Shown here in pieces: positions 60,364 to 64,000 of a DNA stretch of 64,000 nucleotides. This DNA is from Bacteroidales bacterium UBA4293 (lineage in GTDB: Bacteria > Bacteroidota > Bacteroidia > Bacteroidales > Bacteroidaceae). The notes below the pieces were generated by a model. The model saw nothing but the letters and a program-made list of their open reading frames with translations. It made no database searches and was not told where the DNA came from. Within the stretch, counting starts at the first letter, position 1, and every line of letters starts with the position of its first letter. The DNA lies in the NCBI GenBank assembly GCA_002395835.1, contig DGVD01000019.1, forward strand, positions 70,842 through 134,841. Direction: 5' to 3'. Both the position numbers and the translations under genes were made by a program.

Positions 60364-61122
60364 ATGGGACTTTTAACTGGAAAAACTGCCCTTATTACAG
60401 GAGCAGCTCGCGGCATAGGTAAAGCTGTCGCTATCAAATTTGCAAAAGAAGGTGCAAACATTGCATTTACCGATCTTGTGCTTAACGATGACATGAAAGC
60501 TGGCCTAGAAGCTACGCGCAAGGAAATTGAGGAACTTGGTGTAACCTGCCGTGCATATGCCGGTAATGCTGCTGATTTTGCAGAAACAGAAACTGTTGTT
60601 AAGCAGATTTTTGCTGATTTCGGCTCTATTGATATTCTGGTCAATAATGCAGGTATCACTAAAGACGGTTTGATGCTTCGTATGTCTGAGGCTCAGTGGG
60701 ATGCCGTTCTTAATGTTAATCTGAAGTCTGCATTCAACTTTATCCACGCATGTGCTCCTATTATGCTTCGTCAACGTGGTGGTTCTATTATTAATATGTC
60801 ATCTGTTGTAGGTGTTCATGGTAATGCAGGACAATGCAACTATTCTGCCTCAAAAGCAGGTATGATTGGCTTGGCTAAGTCAATCGCCCAAGAACTTGGT
60901 CCAAAAGGAATTAGGGCTAATGCCGTTGCTCCTGGCTTCATCGAAACAGCCATGACTGCACAACTTCCTGAAGAAATCCGTAAAGACTGGATGAAAAAAA
61001 TTCCTCTCCGCCGTGGTGGCCAAGTTGATGATATCGCAAATGTATGTCTATTTTTGGCTTCTGACCTATCAAGCTATGTATCTGGTCAAGTTATCCAGAT
61101 TGATGGCGGTATGAATATGTAA
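60364..61122 (+). CDS. fabG: 3-oxoacyl-[acyl-carrier-protein] reductase
   Basis: 252 residues, short-chain dehydrogenase fold. TGAARGIG (12-19) binds NADPH and NNAG is present. The catalytic set is Ser147, Tyr160 and Lys164 in NMSSVVG and YSASKAG. The closest general type is FabG, which reduces beta-ketoacyl-ACP in fatty-acid elongation. Codon use suggests good expression. It lies between tetR and the pseudouridine synthase gene with gaps of 11 and 9 bases. Confidence 0.92.
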   Translation: MGLLTGKTALITGAARGIGKAVAIKFAKEGANIAFTDLVLNDDMKAGLEATRKEIEELGVTCRAYAGNAADFAETETVVKQIFADFGSIDILVNNAGITKDGLMLRMSEAQWDAVLNVNLKSAFNFIHACAPIMLRQRGGSIINMSSVVGVHGNAGQCNYSASKAGMIGLAKSIAQELGPKGIRANAVAPGFIETAMTAQLPEEIRKDWMKKIPLRRGGQVDDIANVCLFLASDLSSYVSGQVIQIDGGMNM

Positions 61123-61131
61123 AACTGTTGA

Positions 61132-61803
61132 ATGCAAGTTCTTTACGAAGATAATCATCTTATAATAGTCAACAAGTCCAGTTCGGAGATTGTACAAGGT
61201 GACAAAACTGGTGACACTCCTCTTTCTGAAATAATAAAAGATTATTTAAAGGAGAAGTACAATAAACCAGGAAATGTTTTCCTTGGAGTTGTACATCGGC
61301 TCGATCGTCCCGTATCTGGACTTGTTGTTTTTGCTAAAACCAGCAAGGCTCTTTCTCGTTTAAACGAAATGTTCCGCACTGGTAATGTGCACAAAACATA
61401 CTGGGCTGTCGTTAAGAATTGTCCCTCAAAAAATGAAGATGAATTAGTCAACTGGCTTATCCGCAATGAAAAACAGAATAAAAGCTATGCCTATGATACA
61501 GAGAAAGCCAATGCAAAAAAAGCTATTTTAGATTATAAAGTCATAGCGCATTCTGATAATTACCATCTTCTTGAAATATGTTTAAAGACAGGAAGGCATC
61601 ATCAAATAAGATGCCAATTAGCTCATATGGGATGTCCTATTAAGGGAGATTTAAAATATGGCAGTCAACGTAGCAACCCAGATGGAAGCATATGTCTTCA
61701 TTCTAGAAAAGTGGAATTTATTCACCCAATTTCCAAAAAAGCAATACAAATTATAGCCCCAACTCCAAAAACTGATATTTGGACAGCTTTTGAGGATGCT
61801 TAA
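61132..61803 (+). CDS. RluA-family rRNA/tRNA pseudouridine synthase
   Basis: 223 residues, short for the family because it lacks the N-terminal S4 domain. LYEDNHLIIVNK starts the fold and GVVHRLDRPVSGLVVFAKT carries the catalytic aspartate of HRLD. GRHHQIRCQLAHMGCPIKGD is the conserved C-terminal motif. Target RNA is not evident; RluA/TruC-like small members act on 23S rRNA or tRNA. Its stop overlaps that of the convergent M16 peptidase through TTAA. Confidence 0.9.
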   Translation: MQVLYEDNHLIIVNKSSSEIVQGDKTGDTPLSEIIKDYLKEKYNKPGNVFLGVVHRLDRPVSGLVVFAKTSKALSRLNEMFRTGNVHKTYWAVVKNCPSKNEDELVNWLIRNEKQNKSYAYDTEKANAKKAILDYKVIAHSDNYHLLEICLKTGRHHQIRCQLAHMGCPIKGDLKYGSQRSNPDGSICLHSRKVEFIHPISKKAIQIIAPTPKTDIWTAFEDA

Positions 61804-63047
61804 GCACCTCCATTACTCGGATAATAATAAAGAGAACTGCATTTCTCTTTTACAAAAACCATCTTTGCTACTTTCTGAAGTTGCTCAGAGGTTACACTTC
61901 TATATCTCTCAACCTCTTGATTTATTAAATTTGCATCACCTAGGATCTCATAATATGCTAAATTGCGTGCTAAATTTATATGATTTGTATAGCCAAAAAT
62001 CTGAGCACTCTCAAACTTGTTTTGAACCTTCTCCAATTCCAATGAATCAATACTTTTATCTACTAAATCATCTAAGATTTTAAACACCGCATCTTCCGCT
62101 TTTTCTAAAGAAATACCTGGTAATGTTTTCCCAACTATTTGAAAATGACCAGGATCAATTGAACCTTGTATGAAAGCATCCACTGAAGAAAAAATAGGTG
62201 TTTTATACATAAGTTCCTGGGGCAGACGGCTACTTTTGCCATTGCTCAAAATATCAGAAAGAATATCGTAAGCATAATAATCTTTATCCATACAGGCACA
62301 CATAGGAAATGCTAAATACAAAGCTCCCACAGGAACATTACGCTCCACCTCCATATGACGATACTCATCCTGCTCTGGTTCTTTAGGCAACGGACGAATT
62401 GACAAATTCCTTGAAGGAATCTCGGAAAACCATTTTTCTGACAAACGTAGTGTTTCTTCAAAGGATATGTGCCCTGTAACCGCAAGAATCGCATTATTAG
62501 GGGCATAAAAACCAAAAAAGAATTGTTTAACCAAATCCATATCAACCTGCTCAATATGGGATATATCTTTTCCAATAGTTGGCCATTGGTAGGGATGAAC
62601 CTTATATACTAAAGACCGAAGTAAATGTGCAGAATCACCATAAGGCTGATTCAAGCAACTCTGTTTAAACTCCTCTACCACAACATGACGTTGCACCTCC
62701 AAACTTTTCGGAGTAAAGGCTAAGCTGAGCATACGGTCGCTTTCCAACCAAAAAGCCACCTCTACATTTTGGTAAGGTATCGTGATGAAATAATTAGTAA
62801 TGTCATTAGTTGTAAATGCATTATCTTCACCTCCTGCCTCTTGAATTGGAGTATCAAAATCAGGAATATTAATAGAGCCACCAAACATCAAATGCTCAAA
62901 TAAATGAGCAAGTCCTGTATGCTCAGGAACTTCATTTCGTGCACCTACATTGTAAAGTATATTAACAGTTACCATCTGAGTGGAATAGTCCGGACTGTGA
63001 ACTATTCTCAAACCATTATCTAGTACATGTCTATTAATCGTTATCAC
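61800..63047 (-). CDS. Peptidase M16 (pitrilysin-like) zinc protease
   Basis: 415 residues, one active and one inactive M16 half-domain. The inverted zinc motif HLFEH is at 48-52 in TGLAHLFEHLMFGG, and the third ligand region follows with VVVEEFKQ. It starts with GTG overlapping the cyclophilin stop (GTGA). No signal peptide is evident, which suggests a cytoplasmic location. Family members degrade small peptides or processed leader peptides. Co-transcription with a lipoprotein prolyl isomerase is curious because the two would be in different compartments. Confidence 0.9.
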   Translation of the reverse strand: MITINRHVLDNGLRIVHSPDYSTQMVTVNILYNVGARNEVPEHTGLAHLFEHLMFGGSINIPDFDTPIQEAGGEDNAFTTNDITNYFITIPYQNVEVAFWLESDRMLSLAFTPKSLEVQRHVVVEEFKQSCLNQPYGDSAHLLRSLVYKVHPYQWPTIGKDISHIEQVDMDLVKQFFFGFYAPNNAILAVTGHISFEETLRLSEKWFSEIPSRNLSIRPLPKEPEQDEYRHMEVERNVPVGALYLAFPMCACMDKDYYAYDILSDILSNGKSSRLPQELMYKTPIFSSVDAFIQGSIDPGHFQIVGKTLPGISLEKAEDAVFKILDDLVDKSIDSLELEKVQNKFESAQIFGYTNHINLARNLAYYEILGDANLINQEVERYRSVTSEQLQKVAKMVFVKEKCSSLYYYPSNGGA

Positions 63048-63886
63048 TGAACAATGGTAATTTTATTTATTGTTATATCATCTACTGGACGATTCCTACG
63101 ATCTGTCCTCACCTTTGAAATTGCCTCCACTATATCCATACCTTCAACAACTTCACCAAATACGGTATAATTATTGTCCAAATGAGGCATTCCTCCTATT
63201 GCTGAATAAATCTTCACCTGTTCTGGAGTTATCTTAAGGGCTGGATTCTCCTTTAACATCTCCTCCGACTTTCTTTCAAGAGAATCCTGCAGTTCCAATA
63301 ATTTAACAGTATCTTTATTCTTTCGCAGCTTTGCAACTTCATCCTTAGATTCCTTTACCAGTTTATTAAAATATTCTTTCTGACGAACATCATTCAATTC
63401 TTTTTCCTTACTCATTAACTTAGCTTCAGTCCATTTTGTTCCCGTCACAATATAAAACTGACAGCCTGATGACTCTTTATTAGGATTAACATCATCATTT
63501 TCACGCGCTGCAGCTAAAGCACCATACTTATGGAAATATTTGGGATAAATAATTTCAGCAGGTACGGTCCAATTCACATCACCTCCACCTGCCGGAGCAC
63601 CTTGTGGTAAATCTTTGGCTGAAGGGTCACCTGCCTGAATCATGAAATTCTTAACTACACGATGGAAAATAATACCATCATACATATGTTCTTTGATATT
63701 CTTAATAAAATTATCACGGTGTTTAGGAGTATCACTATACAACTTGACCTTAATATCCCCAGATGAGGTCTCAATAAGAACAATAGTATCATCGTCGGAT
63801 ACAGATGAAAACGGAGTCATTTTCTTCTCCGCCTTACATGCACAAAAAACTAATAATAAGACAAGCAAGGCAATAATCTTTTTCAT
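63044..63886 (-). CDS. Cyclophilin-type peptidyl-prolyl isomerase lipoprotein
   Basis: 280 residues from ATG 63886 (MKKIIALLVLLLVFCAC, lipobox FCAC); a start four codons earlier is possible. The cyclophilin core is FHRVVKNFMIQAGDPSAKD then CQFYIVTG and PHLDNNYTVFGEVVEGMDIV. Between the last two lies a charged, helical insertion of about 90 residues (EAKLMSKEKELNDVRQKEY and on), which interrupts the domain and may be a chaperone-like arm. It would fold envelope proteins in the periplasm. Confidence 0.9.
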   Translation of the reverse strand: MKKIIALLVLLLVFCACKAEKKMTPFSSVSDDDTIVLIETSSGDIKVKLYSDTPKHRDNFIKNIKEHMYDGIIFHRVVKNFMIQAGDPSAKDLPQGAPAGGGDVNWTVPAEIIYPKYFHKYGALAAARENDDVNPNKESSGCQFYIVTGTKWTEAKLMSKEKELNDVRQKEYFNKLVKESKDEVAKLRKNKDTVKLLELQDSLERKSEEMLKENPALKITPEQVKIYSAIGGMPHLDNNYTVFGEVVEGMDIVEAISKVRTDRRNRPVDDITINKITIVQ

Positions 63887-63929
63887 AATCCTCAACATTG
63901 TGTTTTTCCCTTCATTACAATTGATTATT

Positions 63930-63937
63930 CAAAGGTA
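63930..63937 (-). promoter_or_regulatory. -7 promoter element of cyclophilin/M16 operon
   Basis: TACCTTTG on the minus strand, about 44 bp before the chosen start. Confidence 0.7.
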
Positions 63938-63960
63938 GTAATTTATCACATAATAAAAAA

Positions 63961-63989
63961 GAGACTCCAGAAAAAAATCCTGAAGTCTC
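63961..63989 (-). terminator. Terminator of a gene beyond the right edge
   Basis: 10-bp stem with one mismatch (GAGACTCCAG / CTGAAGTCTC) followed on the minus strand by TTTTTTATTAT. Confidence 0.75.
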
Positions 63990-64000
63990 CACTTTTCAAA

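Noticed and set aside
1..64000. CRISPR arrays, rRNA genes, insertion sequences, prophage
   Set aside because: Looked for throughout; no regularly spaced repeats, transposase, integrase or phage structural genes were seen.

Overview
This window looks like a chromosomal segment of a gut-type member of the order Bacteroidales, probably Bacteroidaceae (Bacteroides/Phocaeicola-like). The main evidence is that 25 promoters can be read directly as the Bacteroidetes sigma -7 element TAnnTTTG. Supporting evidence is the RprX/RprY two-component pair, an EF-G paralog with a degenerate GTPase centre, a TamA-like lipoprotein next to TamB, DUF4827/DUF4924/DUF4465-type proteins, and a thiamine cluster of TonB receptor, PnuT and thiamine pyrophosphokinase behind a TPP riboswitch. 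Nearly everything is core chromosome. No insertion sequence, prophage, rRNA operon or CRISPR array was seen.

Layout. 1-1.1 kb: the end of an A+T-rich accessory stretch with two unrecognised proteins, closed by a 34-bp perfect inverted repeat of REP/BIME type. 1.2-5.0 kb: a C10 cysteine peptidase and TPR protein operon, divergent from dacB. 5.0-8.9 kb: cysE, cysK, a PrsW-type membrane protease and enolase. 9.0-12.7 kb: the TPP-riboswitch thiamine salvage operon. 12.6-20 kb: a glycosyltransferase, mtaB, a tiny lipoprotein, rpsF-rpsR-rplI, a MarR regulator, an unlisted 59-residue membrane protein and rprX-rprY. 20-25.5 kb: the EF-G2-like factor, a MATE pump, hemW and a DUF4827 lipoprotein. 25.6-33.5 kb: one eight-gene leftward operon (LysE-type exporter, DUF4924, prfC, tsaC, ClC channel, fmt, rpe, nrnA). 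33.6-37 kb: ROK glucokinase, a membrane metallophosphoesterase and a DUF4465-like lipoprotein. 36.8-37.3 kb: a gene-free stretch with a candidate small RNA and a dispersed palindromic repeat. 37.3-42.5 kb: purL and two half-size ChrA transporters. 42.5-47.7 kb: a glycosidase-like lipid/periplasmic protein, uvrA and a zinc peptidase. 48.2-57.2 kb: alanine dehydrogenase, then tamB-tamL-nucleotidyltransferase. 57.3-64 kb: an orphan ABC ATPase, a sodium/dicarboxylate-type symporter, an initiator tRNA, tetR-fabG-rluA, and a peptidase M16 and cyclophilin pair.

How the genes work together. The thiamine cluster is a complete import-and-activate route: outer-membrane receptor, inner-membrane PnuT, then pyrophosphorylation, all under product control. 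cysE and cysK make cysteine from serine. A large share of the window serves translation: S6, S18, L9, EF-G2-like, RF3, TsaC (t6A), MtaB (ms2t6A), Fmt, initiator tRNA and an RluA-type pseudouridine synthase. TamB/TamL serve the envelope. The least explained items are the small RNA near 37.0 kb, the palindromic repeat family shared by 36.9 and 47.9 kb, the EF-G paralog without its catalytic histidine, and the coiled-coil tail on one ChrA half. Positions of short motifs were counted by eye and may be off by one base.
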